A stretch of DNA of 64,000 bases from Haemophilus haemolyticus (lineage in GTDB: Bacteria > Pseudomonadota > Gammaproteobacteria > Enterobacterales > Pasteurellaceae): the NCBI RefSeq assembly GCF_003352385.1, contig NZ_CP031243.1, forward strand, positions 1,342,501-1,406,500, in the 5' to 3' direction. The notes beneath the pieces were generated by a model. The model was not told where the DNA came from. It searched no databases and saw only the letters and a list, made by a program, of their open reading frames with translations. Of this stretch, positions 1 to 9,565 are shown piece after piece. Every line of letters begins with the position of its first letter. Position 1 is the stretch's first letter. The position numbers and the translations under genes were made by a program.

Positions 1-1465
1 AAATCGCCACAAAAGCTAACGCATCGATAAATAGATTGCCTGTTGGCTGACGAATTTGTAATAACGCGCCTACAATAATAATGCCTGAAATTGCATTTGT
101 TACTGCCATTAATGGTGTGTGAAGTGCATGGCTAACATTCCAAACCACGTAATAACCCACCACACAAGCTAAAACAAATACGGTGAAATGTGATAAAAAT
201 ACAGCGGGCGCAACAGAAGCTAACCAAAGGAATAACACACCAACACCAGTCATCACACCGTATTTCACACGAGGATCTGTTGGTTTAGATTCTTTTTTCT
301 CTACTACTGGTGCAGCTTTGGTTTCTTGTTTTGGTTGTGCAGACACTTGAATTTGTGCTGGTGGAATTTCTTCCCCATCACGAACAACGGTTACACCACG
401 AAGCACCACATCTTCAAAATCAATATTGATATTGCCATCTTTCTCTTTGCACAAAAGTTTTAATAAATTGACTAAGTTTGTGCCATAAAGTTGAGAAGAT
501 TGCGTTGGTAAACGGCTTGGGAAATCCGTATAACCAATCACTTTCACTTGGTTTTCAGTTGTAACAACTTTCCCTGCTTGCGTATATTCACAGTTACCGC
601 CAGTTGCAGCGGCTAAATCCACAATCACCGAACCTGGTTTCATTGAATCCACCATTTCTTTGGTGATTAAACGAGGCGCTGGTTTACCCGGAATGGCTGC
701 CGTAGTAATAATAATATCGACTTCTTTAGCTTGTTCTGCATAAAGCTCCATTGCACGACGGTTAAATTCTTCCGACATCACTTTCGCATAACCATCACCA
801 CTGCCACCTTCTTCTTTAAAATCAATTTCTAAGAAGCTTGCACCCATACTTTGAACTTGCTCTTTCACTTCAGGACGAGAGTCAAAAGCACGAACAATCG
901 CCCCAAGGCTATTTGCCGCACCAATTGCCGCCAAACCAGCCACACCAGCACCAATCACCAACACTTTTGCTGGTGGAACTTTACCTGCTGCAGTAATTTG
1001 CCCAGTAAAGAAGCTACCGAATTCATGTGCAGCTTCAATGACAGCACGATAACCAGAAATATTCGCCATAGAAGAAAGTGCATCCAATGCTTGCGCACGA
1101 GAAATACGAGGCACCGCATCCATTGCTAACACATTAATTTTCTTCGCGGTGAGTTTTTTCATTAACTCAGGATTTTGCATACGCCAAATAAAGCTCACAA
1201 GCGTTGCGCCTTCCTTCATTTGAGCGATTTCTTCATCTGTCGGGGCATTTACTTTGAAGATAATATCCGATTGCCAAATTTCAGCCGACGTACCGATCTT
1301 CGCGCCTGCCTCTAAAAATGCTTGATCTTCAAAACTAGCTTTAAAACCTGCATCGTGTTCCACGATCACGTCAAAGCCCAATTTCAATATTTGCTGAACC
1401 GTTTTCGGCGTTGCCGCCACACGGCTCTCATTCTCAAGCAGTTCTCTAGGTACACCAATTAACAT
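1..1465 (-). CDS. pntA: NAD(P) transhydrogenase subunit alpha (partial, C-terminus beyond window)
   Basis: Membrane proton-translocating transhydrogenase alpha subunit, which with PntB moves hydride between NADH and NADP+. The reading frame is open from ATG at 1465 to the window edge, about 488 residues; the E. coli protein has about 510, so only the last few residues are missing. It starts [20 protein letters not shown], typical of the family. The NAD-binding loop [15 protein letters not shown] and the later [12 protein letters not shown] stretch are visible, followed by a Pro/Lys-rich linker and hydrophobic helices ([14 protein letters not shown] and onward). pntB is expected next, outside the window. 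A CRP-type site lies about 150 bases upstream. The frame shows no damage. Confidence 0.97.
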   Translation of the reverse strand, partial: MLIGVPRELLENESRVAATPKTVQQILKLGFDVIVEHDAGFKASFEDQAFLEAGAKIGTSAEIWQSDIIFKVNAPTDEEIAQMKEGATLVSFIWRMQNPELMKKLTAKKINVLAMDAVPRISRAQALDALSSMANISGYRAVIEAAHEFGSFFTGQITAAGKVPPAKVLVIGAGVAGLAAIGAANSLGAIVRAFDSRPEVKEQVQSMGASFLEIDFKEEGGSGDGYAKVMSEEFNRRAMELYAEQAKEVDIIITTAAIPGKPAPRLITKEMVDSMKPGSVIVDLAAATGGNCEYTQAGKVVTTENQVKVIGYTDFPSRLPTQSSQLYGTNLVNLLKLLCKEKDGNINIDFEDVVLRGVTVVRDGEEIPPAQIQVSAQPKQETKAAPVVEKKESKPTDPRVKYGVMTGVGVLFLWLASVAPAVFLSHFTVFVLACVVGYYVVWNVSHALHTPLMAVTNAISGIIIVGALLQIRQPTGNLFIDALAFVAI

Positions 1466-1616
1466 ACTGTTTCCCTCTGATTGATGATTGGGTTGATGAG
1501 ATTAATGAACAAACCTTCGCCTATTCATCGTTAAAATGACAAAAAGTCAAACGGATACAACTGTATCATTGATTGAATGAAAATAGGTAACGTTTTTAAG
1601 TGGTTTTACAAGATAT

Positions 1617-1632
1617 TGTGATAGGGATCACG
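1617..1632. promoter_or_regulatory. Candidate CRP (cAMP receptor protein) site upstream of pntA
   Basis: TGTGA, six bases, TCACG is a near-perfect CRP palindrome. It sits 152 bases before the pntA start and downstream of the orphan immunity gene, so pntA is the more likely target. This is a sequence match only. Confidence 0.6.
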
Positions 1633-1643
1633 AAAAATCTCAT

Positions 1644-1667
1644 ATAAAAACACCTCAAATTAGGTGT
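1644..1667 (-). terminator. Terminator of the orphan toxin/immunity transcript
   Basis: Read on the minus strand, ACACCT, a six-base loop and AGGTGT are followed by TTTTTATA, an intrinsic-terminator layout. It lies about 120 bases after the stop of the small membrane protein gene. Confidence 0.6.
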
Positions 1668-1785
1668 CCATATTTTGGGGTGCAGATCACTTTGTGCCTC
1701 AGTATTTTAAATCATAGCCTGTTTAAATATCAAACAAACTACAAACTTCTAAGAACTTAACACTAGAAATTAAACACTTTCTATT

Positions 1786-2013
1786 CTATATACCTCTCAG
1801 TTTTTTAGATATAAGCATTGCTAATACTATTAATGGTGACATCCTAGAAAACATATAGAAATTAAAAGATAGTATATCCTTTATCTCAAGAATAGAAATA
1901 TCACCTAGATTTATGATAAAGGTAAACACGATAAAACATAAAGATATTATTATAAATCCAGATAGAAAAACAACGAGGGAATAAATAAAAAACTGAATAA
2001 TATTATTAAACAC
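1786..2013 (-). CDS. Small two-helix membrane protein, candidate immunity protein of the orphan toxin
   Basis: 75 residues, starting at a GTG that directly abuts the TAA of the upstream toxin frame. A strong GGAGG lies inside the last toxin codons, so translation is probably coupled. Residues about 6-35 form a long hydrophobic helix (SLVVFLSGFIIISLCFIVF) and residues about 56-70 a second (SPLIVLAMLIS), with a short loop between. I do not recognise a family. Position directly after a CdiA-CT-like frame suggests an immunity protein (inference). Membrane immunity proteins are known for toxins that attack the inner membrane, which fits the Gly/Ala/Ser-rich toxin next to it. Confidence 0.6.
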   Translation of the reverse strand: MFNNIIQFFIYSLVVFLSGFIIISLCFIVFTFIINLGDISILEIKDILSFNFYMFSRMSPLIVLAMLISKKLRGI

Positions 2014-2829
2014 TTATTCACCTCCTAGAATTATAGATTTAATGTTTTTCTCATTATTTTCCAATTTTTTACTTGTAGCTTCACTCGCCATTGAATCGAC
2101 TACTGCCCCAAATCTAACTGGTAAATATTTATAATCTTCGTATCCTGTATAATAAAAATTTTTATTTCTATATTGAGGCTCATAATTGTTTTTATATTTA
2201 CTAATACTTCTAACAACCAAGGAATCAATTGATTTCTCAGCTACTTTACCTGCAAAACTGCCAGCTGCTGTTGCTAACCCAGAAGATACTGCTTTATAAC
2301 CAGCATGTTTAATTGAATCCTCATTAGACTCAAAATATCCTTGCAAGCCTGAACTCACGGTATTCACTATCAATGTCGTTTTAAAATTTGTTCCACCAGT
2401 AATAAATCCTGTTGTACCGCTCCAAGCTAAATCACTGGCTGATGTATCTTTACCTTGATAAGAGTTCCCCAAATGAGTGGCTGTCATACTTAAGCCTGAA
2501 TTCACCACCTTTTCAGTCAAAATAGGGTGTGCTTTAGCAAAATCCCCAACTTTCGCTGTTGCAGAAACCACTTTGTTTGGTAAGTTCAATGTATTAACAG
2601 TTGCTGGCAATTTGCTTAATGCATTTGAAAGTACACCACCGCTATAAATCATTGCTCCAAGTTCCAGTCCATCCTTAACAGAATAAGCTAATTTTCCATT
2701 AAACGACTCTTTATAATTTTCAATCGCTTCATATTTACCGTTGATTGCATAATACATTTCTTCATCACGAGAATGTTTTTCTGCCCCCCACGATGGCGCG
2801 CGTTTCCTAACGCGTGCCCCAAATATCAA
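2014..2829 (-). CDS. Orphan CdiA-type C-terminal toxin fragment
   Basis: 271 residues from a TTG; the frame stays open further upstream to a TGA at 2851-2853, with no convincing start or ribosome site. This looks like a displaced C-terminal module of a large exoprotein rather than a complete gene. The N-terminal part reads FGARVRKRAPSWGAEKHS across a GC-rich inverted repeat. The middle (about 45-185) is rich in Gly, Ala, Ser and Thr with hydrophobic stretches (GLSMTATHLGNSY, GFITGGTNFKTTLIVNTVSSG). The C-terminus is polar and aromatic (YRNKNFYYTGYEDYKYLP). It follows the main toxin/immunity pair and is followed by its own candidate immunity gene, the classic arrangement of orphan CDI modules. 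The toxic activity is unknown; a membrane-active role is a guess from composition. Confidence 0.6.
   Translation of the reverse strand: MIFGARVRKRAPSWGAEKHSRDEEMYYAINGKYEAIENYKESFNGKLAYSVKDGLELGAMIYSGGVLSNALSKLPATVNTLNLPNKVVSATAKVGDFAKAHPILTEKVVNSGLSMTATHLGNSYQGKDTSASDLAWSGTTGFITGGTNFKTTLIVNTVSSGLQGYFESNEDSIKHAGYKAVSSGLATAAGSFAGKVAEKSIDSLVVRSISKYKNNYEPQYRNKNFYYTGYEDYKYLPVRFGAVVDSMASEATSKKLENNEKNIKSIILGGE
2795..2818. repeat. GC-rich inverted repeat at the head of the orphan toxin module
   Basis: GGCGCGCGT, loop TTCCTA, ACGCGTGCC pair over 9 positions with one G-T type mismatch. The block, with the CCCCCCA run beside it, is far more GC-rich than its surroundings. It lies where the orphan toxin frame begins to read as normal protein, so it may mark a recombination junction. 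Confidence 0.6.
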
Positions 2830-2903
2830 AAACTTACCTAAATGAGATCTTCACTATTTTTATTGATAAATCTAGGTCATCATTCTCCTTCTAAAGGAGT
2901 AGA

Positions 2904-3230
2904 TTAAAAAAAGAAAAAAACCCCCGTTGAATATTTGATTGCAAACTTAATTAATTCATATAGTTCCCTGAAAAATATATCTTTATCTAAGTACTTCAGT
3001 ACAATTTCTAGTAATAATTCAAGCTCTTCCTTTTTATCTATAGATTCATCCTCATAATCATCTATATTTTTATTTATTACGGTATTTACCTCATTAAAGA
3101 AACCCAATTTCCAGATCTCATCATATAATTCATTGGTTAAATTAATTTCTATTAAATCACCATCAATTGACAAATCATAGTCAAGTCTTTTCATTGCCTC
3201 TACAGATACAGGGACACTGATAACTTTCAT
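2904..3230 (-). CDS. Putative CDI immunity protein, small and acidic
   Basis: 108 residues, starting at ATG 3230, two bases after the stop of the toxin domain; AAGGAG in the last toxin codons serves as ribosome site, so the two are translationally coupled. The protein is strongly acidic in its second half (DDYEDESIDKKEELELLLE) with no signal peptide or clear membrane segment, typical of cytoplasmic immunity proteins that neutralise a nuclease. No family is recognised. The end is unusual: it runs into FFFF encoded by an A/T homopolymer (about 2907-2920), a place where slippage could alter the C-terminus. The assignment rests on position. Confidence 0.65.
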   Translation of the reverse strand: MKVISVPVSVEAMKRLDYDLSIDGDLIEINLTNELYDEIWKLGFFNEVNTVINKNIDDYEDESIDKKEELELLLEIVLKYLDKDIFFRELYELIKFAIKYSTGVFFFF

Positions 3231-3232
3231 TA

Positions 3233-3745
3233 TTACTCCTTAATTTTAAAATGTGTTACTTGATTATACTCTGCTTTAGTACGACCTTGCTGTTTCCCAT
3301 TTTCCAAAGTTTTATTATTTGGCACATGTCCGTTCAAATCTAAATAATTTCTTTTACCTGAAATACTAGGATCAAATATACGAAAGTATTTTCCATTAAT
3401 ATCTTCTACAATTTGGACTTTTGTTATTGGATTTTCATATATTCTTTTCCCTTTATCCGTCGTTGTGATAATCGGATTTTTTCCTGCAAACTTTTCTATA
3501 GACTCACTTAAACTAGCCTCTGCCCAATTTTTAGAATAAAGGTTTGCTCTATACTCCCCACCAGAAATCCTAACACTCTGATTCTCATACCCCTTGGTAT
3601 CCCCAACAACCGGCAATGCCTCATTCGCATTTGAGCCTTTTGGCAACTTGAATCTAACATAATTTACTGCTGCATCTCCTATTGTACTGGCAGCTTTACC
3701 TGCTACTTTCCCCGCCCCTGCAAGCTCTAACAAGAGCTGTACCAC
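3233..3745 (-). CDS. Detached C-terminal toxin domain of the TpsA/CdiA protein
   Basis: 170-residue frame that overlaps the main frame by 50 bases and carries the true C-terminus. Residues up to about 25 (ELAGAGKVAGKAASTIGDA) belong to the pretoxin region; the rest is a compact polar domain ending GRTKAEYNQVTHFKIKE. The segment YFRIFDPSISGKRNYLDLNG followed by PNNKTLENGKQQGR resembles a toxin module seen at the ends of other polymorphic exoproteins, as I recall; I cannot name its activity with confidence, a nuclease being most likely. Its candidate immunity gene follows two bases later. The stated start is an in-frame codon, not a convincing translation start, so this domain is probably not made without frameshifting. 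Confidence 0.7.
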   Translation of the reverse strand: MVQLLLELAGAGKVAGKAASTIGDAAVNYVRFKLPKGSNANEALPVVGDTKGYENQSVRISGGEYRANLYSKNWAEASLSESIEKFAGKNPIITTTDKGKRIYENPITKVQIVEDINGKYFRIFDPSISGKRNYLDLNGHVPNNKTLENGKQQGRTKAEYNQVTHFKIKE

Positions 3746-6700
3746 CTCTCACAGCTGCCATCGCATCAATCTCATTGACCATATTTTTACCATAAAGGTA
3801 ATTTACATCATCAAGATGATAGCCTGCGCCAAAAATATCTTTACCCGATTGCCATACCGCTTTTCCTGAATCCGATAACATTTCCTTACCGGCTGAAATA
3901 CACATATCTTCTTTTAAACAGTTCGCAATACCAAAACTAATCGGCTTGAGTATATCCTCCGGATGATCAAATGCATGCAAGGTACCTTTTAAAGCCGCAT
4001 CTGCACCATCCGATAACGATTTAGTATAAAGGTCATATTTTACTTTCGGTTGCAATGTCTTCGTTACGACATGGCCATTTGCTTTATCAAATTGTGCCAA
4101 TGCATTCGAATATTTACCCGTTGAGTAATATTCATTTTTATCCACAACAGTAAACATCGATTGACGTTTACCATCCGAATTAATAAATGTACCTCGATTA
4201 TCATAAGGTGGTACATCACCTTGAGCCGTTGCACCTCTTAAGAAAGACTGTGCTTGGCCATCTGTTTCGCCAATTTTCTTAAACCAAGCATAGTCGACTT
4301 CTTGAGCCGCTTGGGTAATTAATCGCTCCATCGCTTCTTGTTCAGTGACTTGGTGCCCTAAACGCTCACTTTCCTCTTGAGCAAAACGTTTTGCGTTTTC
4401 TTTAATCCATTTAATCTCATCAACATGAAGCTGTCTGTTATACGTCTCCGCATTGTAAGATGTCAACGCCCCCTGTTTAATCGTTTCACTTGTCCCGCCA
4501 CTCACTGCACCCGCTGCCGCACCTATCGCCAACGCCGTCATTTGCTGTGCCGCTTGTTTAAGTTTCTCCTTTTGTTCCGCATCTAACTTGAGGTCTTTCG
4601 TGTGTTCATTTAAGTAATCTGTAACATACGTGTTCAACCACTCTGAACCTGCACCGGCTGCCGCACCTGTCGCAACATTCCCCCCTGACATCTTCGCTGC
4701 CAATGCGCCCGCAAGGGCATGCATCGCTATTTTCTCTTTGCTCCCGTCTTCAAAGCCCAATTTTTTTGCAAGGTCGCCCGTTACTTTTGCAAACAACTCA
4801 CCCGCCACTTGTGCCGCTTCTTGTTGCTCTTTGATTTCCTGTAAATCAAAGGCTTTCACCTTATGATTTGCGTTCTTCGTATCACGTGAAAGTGCGGTCA
4901 GATTTTCAGGGGTTTCTGTGTCAATTTGAATATTAGACCCTATCGCTGATTGCATTTGACTTGTAGCACTTTCATGTTTATTCCCTAAAGCACTCGCCGC
5001 GGCAGCCATCGCATTTTTAGCATTCTGTGCCATATCCGTTGAAAGCCCCGCACTCACGCTTTTCACTTCAACCTCACTGCGGTTTTCAATATCAGTGTGA
5101 GTAAGCGATTTTGTTTTGAAGTGGTTCTTATCTTGGGCTGCTTCACTGTCAATCACAGAGCCCGCAAGGTGCGTATTCCCCGCAACCTTAACATCCATTC
5201 CACCTTTGCCCACATGGAAGCCCGTTTGTTCTTCCACTTGGGCATAGTTCACTTTCGCTTTGTTTTGAGAATAGTTTGCTTGAGCACTTGAACCACTGCC
5301 ATAAATTGCCACACTAAAGCCTGCTCCGGCTTGAGTTTGTTTGCTGTCGTAGTGATTGCTGTCTTGACGGCTTTCTAAATTAAGATTGTCTTTGATGTCT
5401 GCATCCAATTTATCAGTGTTAACTACCGCGCCTTTAAAGTTGGCATTTTTACCAGTTTTAATCACTGTTTCTTCAGCATTCAGATAACTATTACGTTGTG
5501 TCACACTATCGCTATTTTCATACCCTTTACCAACTTGAGCAGAACCTTCTACACCAATGCCATAACTATTGCCATTAGCGCCTGCAAATACCCCAACACT
5601 CCAACCTGTGTTTTTATTCTCGCTTCGGTTATGATAAGTATCTTGTACTGACTCCACGTTTAAGTTCTTAGCCACATCAAGTTCTAAACGTTTTGCATTT
5701 AATGTTGAGCCCAACACATCAACATCGCCTTTTCGGCTGGTTAAATTCACCGTGCCAGCATTGAGATCACTGCCACGATGAGTGATTGTTTTACTTTCAC
5801 TCGTTTGAGTAGATTTGCTCGCACCTACGCTAATAGAGACTTTAATGCTCGGATTAGATACATTACCTGCCGTCATATTTCCTAAATTAGAGACCGTTTT
5901 CACAACATTTTCTGCATTTTTAGCTAATTCAATACTGTTATAAGCCGCTTTCATTTGATGAAGCTGTTTCAATTTTTCATTTTTAACTTCATGACTACGC
6001 TTAATACTGTGCCCCATCGATTGCGCTGTGCTTACAACGGGTGATGTAACGGCTATCGTAAGTCCTGATTGTTTATACTCATGCCCCTCTTTACGTTCAA
6101 TAATATCTTTTCCCGCTTCCACCTTCACGGCTGCCCCTTCAATATCAATCCGATTTGTGTTTGGCGTAATCATATCCGTACCAAGAACATTTGTATGATT
6201 ACCCGCACTCACCCTGATATTGCCATTCATTGAACCTAGTGTGCTACGTGCATCAGACTGTGTCCAACCTTCTGTCTCATAATCATGTTTTTCTGATTGG
6301 GAACCCACGGTAATACCAATACCGCCACCCGTGAACACACCGTTGGTTTTCTTGGTTTCCACGCGCTTATTTTTAAAATGATTGGTATCTGCTGCAATAT
6401 CAACATCATGTCCAGCCTGAATATGCAGATTATCATCCGCAATAGCCTGAATGCCTTTCGCCTTCACATCATGGCCTGCTGAAAGAAGCACCTCTTTACC
6501 ACTCACCTGTGTGCCGACTTGAGTAACGGAGTGTTGTTGGTCTAGGCTGGTTTTGGTCACCTTCGCCACACTTCCACTTTTCGTTTTGTGAAACTCTTCA
6601 AAATCACGGCTTTCTTTTGCACCATTCAACACAAGGTCATTTTCAGTAATGGCCATTAACTTCGCGTCACTCTCTAGCTGTGCCCCTTCGGCTCGGAGAT

Positions 6701-9518
6701 TTTTTGCCGTAAGCGTCACATCACCCTTGCCTTTTACTCGGCTGACTACTGCCTCTTCCACTTTCTCATGACGGTAATGATTGCCTGCGCCCATCTTTTC
6801 ATCAAAGCCCACTGAAAGTGCGGTCAGATTCATGTTATTTTTGCTTTGAATAAGCGTGCTGCCATTACCATCGTTAATAATATCTGCCCCTTTAGCGTTT
6901 AGATTATTTGATGAGAGTTGTAACTGACCGTCTTCTCCTTTCACATGGAAAAGTGCTTTACGAGCCAGTGTCGTTTCACTACGTTGGAAATGAGATAAGT
7001 CCACCTTTGTCGTCATCGTGGTACTTTCGTGATTTAAATCACCACCCACATCCACCAAGAGGGCGCGCTCGGCTTCCACTTTACCGCCGATATTATCGAA
7101 GTTATTCGTGGTGTTGATGCCTACTTTATCACCCGTAATGGTACCTGCGTTGAATAAGCTTTCGGTATTTAATAACGTAAGCTTACGGCCTGCAATGGTG
7201 CCGCTATTGGTTAAGCGATTACTCCGCAAATCAATCACATCCGCTGAAATCAACGTGCCTTCACCATTTAAGTCTCCTTTCTGCGCCATGGCATAGACAC
7301 GAGGCGCCATCACTTTAACTTGTTTTCCGCTTGGTAAGGTTACGTCTTTTTCTTCAAACCAGACAATATCTGACGTAAGTTGTGCAACCTGAGCAGGGCT
7401 TAAAGCCACACCTGGGGTTAAGTTGAAGCGTTTTGCAAAGGTAATACCATTATCCATCAACCCTTTATATTGCGCCTCTAAATCTTGATAACCCGTTAAG
7501 AACATTCGTCCCGTCAACTGATTCACTTGGTCACGCACTAAACGTTGCTCGTAATAGCCATCACCTAAGCGTCTCAAGATATTTTGTGGATCACGACGAA
7601 GTGCGTTGAACATATAGTCACTGCTCAACCACTTACGACGATCGGTAAACTGTGGATCAGTTTCAATTAATGGGCGATTAGTGGCCTCTGGATTGGTGTG
7701 ATAAAGGCTTGAGGTTGGCAAAGAAACATCCGCACCAATCGTACGAATTTCACGCTGCCCAGCTTTTGCATTCGATTGATTCACGCCATTGGCAACATGG
7801 ATATTATTGGCAAGTGCGAGAGTTTCCATCGAAAGATTGGCTTTTTCACCTTCAGGCGTCACTGTTGTATAGGCTTCCGTACGAACTTGTTTTAAATCCA
7901 ATGGTGTATCAGTGATTCTTTGGTAGTTATGTCGGCCATCCCACTCTCGCTGGTGATATCGTTTAACTCCGCCTCGCCAACGAGAGTAAGTCCACTCTTG
8001 ATTTCCATTATCAACAACTCGAGTAATCCCCATTTCGGGTACATTATTGACTTCTTCAGAAGGATTATTAGGGTTATAGATCTTACCTGCCGCAATTATT
8101 TGGCTGCGGTTATTTTCCACATTTCCATTAAATTCAACATCACCTTGACTCAAAATCTTACCAGGATGCGTTTCTTTTACCTTTGTTTCACTGGTAATAC
8201 GTTCTTTTACATAGATATCCCAGAATCGATAAAATTCTTTACCTGAGAGCTTTTTATTGTGAGCCAAAATTGCAGCATCTAATTGCTCGAATGCTTTTTC
8301 ATTTGCCTTCGCCCATTCAAAATAAGGTTTCATTTGAGCAGAAAACTCAACTAACTTAGCTTCATAATCAGCAACAGCTTTCTGGTACTCTACCATTTTT
8401 GATTCATATTCTTTCATGAGGCGATCATAATTACGACGATGACGCCATGTTCGTTTAGGCTGTTTAGGCTCTTCTGGTGCTTGCTTTAACGTTTCATCCA
8501 AGCCACTCAGATCGGGTAATGTTGGAGAAGTAGATGGAGGAGCAATATTAAATGCAGCCCATATAGGATCATTATTTAAATAAAGTGCTTGAGGCACAAC
8601 AACACAGCCTGAACGGGTTTGCTCATTGGCGCATACCTCCTCATTTGGCATTGGTAAAATATGACCTTCAATTTTGCCATCTGATGGTCGCGTTACCTTA
8701 TTTTGATTTTTATAAACCACTTTACCCGCTCGACTAAAGGATGCCCAACGAAGTTGATCGAAATTAATACGTTCAGAGCTCCCATCTTCAAGCAGATAAT
8801 GTTCATCCACTTTTTCACGTTTGACTTCTTCTAACCTTGTATCAATACGCGCATTTTTGTTTAAAGTTTGATGCATACCAAGGACAACACCACGTCCCTC
8901 AATCAAACTACCGCTATTCAATAATTTATCGCCTAAATCTTTCGATTGATTGTTTTCATCTAGGCTACGTCCAAATACAACCTTCCCTTCAGAGGATAAG
9001 GTACCGCCAATACCGTTAAATGCCCAATTTTGAGTAAAGACTGTTTTACTGTTCTCAACGAAAGGCGCTGCAACATCTAGACGTTCTTTTGCCGCTACAA
9101 CCGCTGATTTAATCGTTCCATCTGATTGTAATTCATCTGTATTCACTATTTTTTGACCAGCCTGCAAAGCAACATTACCACCGTAAATACGACCAGTACC
9201 GACATTAGTTAATGTATCACCAGTCTTGATAACATTTTCTACTGTCCCTTTAATCAACCCTCGGTTGGTTATATTCTGCTCACTTGTAAGTGCGGTTTGT
9301 TTTCCTTGAATTTCAGCATTCTCTGTATTTTCAATATTCTTCGCATTAACTTGGGTATGACCTTCAGAAAGCAATCCTGCTCGATTAATCAAATGTCCTT
9401 GAGTAGTTAAACTTAATGAAGAGCGACCAACTAAATCGCGTTGACTATCAAAATCTTGAATAAGTTGGATATTTGTATGGTTAGCCTCAATATCGCCATC
9501 ACCAGAAAGTGCATTCAC
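3696..9518 (-). CDS. TpsA/CdiA exoprotein, central filamentous haemagglutinin region (fragment)
   Basis: 1,940 residues; the open frame continues upstream past the stated Met into the frameshift near 9600, so this is a fragment with no real start. It contains many degenerate haemagglutinin repeats (for example SAGHDVKAKGIQAIADDNLH, HIQAGHDVDIAADTNHFKNK), a charged segment about residues 350-430 (repeated Tyr/Glu/Lys heptads, likely coiled coil) and, near 1,650-1,750, alanine/glycine-rich hydrophobic pretoxin stretches (AGALAAKMSGGNVATGAAAG, ALAIGAAAGAVSGG). No VENN motif was found. The frame ends in the wrong register as VRACRGGESSR, replacing the toxin domain. If expressed with its N-terminus restored it would be a surface filament without toxin. 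Confidence 0.85.
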   Translation of the reverse strand: MNALSGDGDIEANHTNIQLIQDFDSQRDLVGRSSLSLTTQGHLINRAGLLSEGHTQVNAKNIENTENAEIQGKQTALTSEQNITNRGLIKGTVENVIKTGDTLTNVGTGRIYGGNVALQAGQKIVNTDELQSDGTIKSAVVAAKERLDVAAPFVENSKTVFTQNWAFNGIGGTLSSEGKVVFGRSLDENNQSKDLGDKLLNSGSLIEGRGVVLGMHQTLNKNARIDTRLEEVKREKVDEHYLLEDGSSERINFDQLRWASFSRAGKVVYKNQNKVTRPSDGKIEGHILPMPNEEVCANEQTRSGCVVVPQALYLNNDPIWAAFNIAPPSTSPTLPDLSGLDETLKQAPEEPKQPKRTWRHRRNYDRLMKEYESKMVEYQKAVADYEAKLVEFSAQMKPYFEWAKANEKAFEQLDAAILAHNKKLSGKEFYRFWDIYVKERITSETKVKETHPGKILSQGDVEFNGNVENNRSQIIAAGKIYNPNNPSEEVNNVPEMGITRVVDNGNQEWTYSRWRGGVKRYHQREWDGRHNYQRITDTPLDLKQVRTEAYTTVTPEGEKANLSMETLALANNIHVANGVNQSNAKAGQREIRTIGADVSLPTSSLYHTNPEATNRPLIETDPQFTDRRKWLSSDYMFNALRRDPQNILRRLGDGYYEQRLVRDQVNQLTGRMFLTGYQDLEAQYKGLMDNGITFAKRFNLTPGVALSPAQVAQLTSDIVWFEEKDVTLPSGKQVKVMAPRVYAMAQKGDLNGEGTLISADVIDLRSNRLTNSGTIAGRKLTLLNTESLFNAGTITGDKVGINTTNNFDNIGGKVEAERALLVDVGGDLNHESTTMTTKVDLSHFQRSETTLARKALFHVKGEDGQLQLSSNNLNAKGADIINDGNGSTLIQSKNNMNLTALSVGFDEKMGAGNHYRHEKVEEAVVSRVKGKGDVTLTAKNLRAEGAQLESDAKLMAITENDLVLNGAKESRDFEEFHKTKSGSVAKVTKTSLDQQHSVTQVGTQVSGKEVLLSAGHDVKAKGIQAIADDNLHIQAGHDVDIAADTNHFKNKRVETKKTNGVFTGGGIGITVGSQSEKHDYETEGWTQSDARSTLGSMNGNIRVSAGNHTNVLGTDMITPNTNRIDIEGAAVKVEAGKDIIERKEGHEYKQSGLTIAVTSPVVSTAQSMGHSIKRSHEVKNEKLKQLHQMKAAYNSIELAKNAENVVKTVSNLGNMTAGNVSNPSIKVSISVGASKSTQTSESKTITHRGSDLNAGTVNLTSRKGDVDVLGSTLNAKRLELDVAKNLNVESVQDTYHNRSENKNTGWSVGVFAGANGNSYGIGVEGSAQVGKGYENSDSVTQRNSYLNAEETVIKTGKNANFKGAVVNTDKLDADIKDNLNLESRQDSNHYDSKQTQAGAGFSVAIYGSGSSAQANYSQNKAKVNYAQVEEQTGFHVGKGGMDVKVAGNTHLAGSVIDSEAAQDKNHFKTKSLTHTDIENRSEVEVKSVSAGLSTDMAQNAKNAMAAAASALGNKHESATSQMQSAIGSNIQIDTETPENLTALSRDTKNANHKVKAFDLQEIKEQQEAAQVAGELFAKVTGDLAKKLGFEDGSKEKIAMHALAGALAAKMSGGNVATGAAAGAGSEWLNTYVTDYLNEHTKDLKLDAEQKEKLKQAAQQMTALAIGAAAGAVSGGTSETIKQGALTSYNAETYNRQLHVDEIKWIKENAKRFAQEESERLGHQVTEQEAMERLITQAAQEVDYAWFKKIGETDGQAQSFLRGATAQGDVPPYDNRGTFINSDGKRQSMFTVVDKNEYYSTGKYSNALAQFDKANGHVVTKTLQPKVKYDLYTKSLSDGADAALKGTLHAFDHPEDILKPISFGIANCLKEDMCISAGKEMLSDSGKAVWQSGKDIFGAGYHLDDVNYLYGKNMVNEIDAMAAVRGGTALVRACRGGESSR

Positions 9519-9565
9519 CTGAATATTCAGTTTTTCTGCAGCCTGAATTGAACCTTGACTATTTT

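Larger units (their letters stand above)
1466..1785. other. Intergenic region between the toxin module and pntA
   Basis: This 320-base non-coding stretch holds the pntA promoter region, a CRP-type palindrome (1617-1632) and a hairpin that would terminate the leftward toxin/immunity transcript (1644-1667). No further gene is seen. It marks the downstream edge of the accessory locus. Confidence 0.7.

Noticed and set aside
851..1129. 92-codon plus-strand frame
   Set aside because: It is antisense to the well-conserved pntA frame and resembles no protein.
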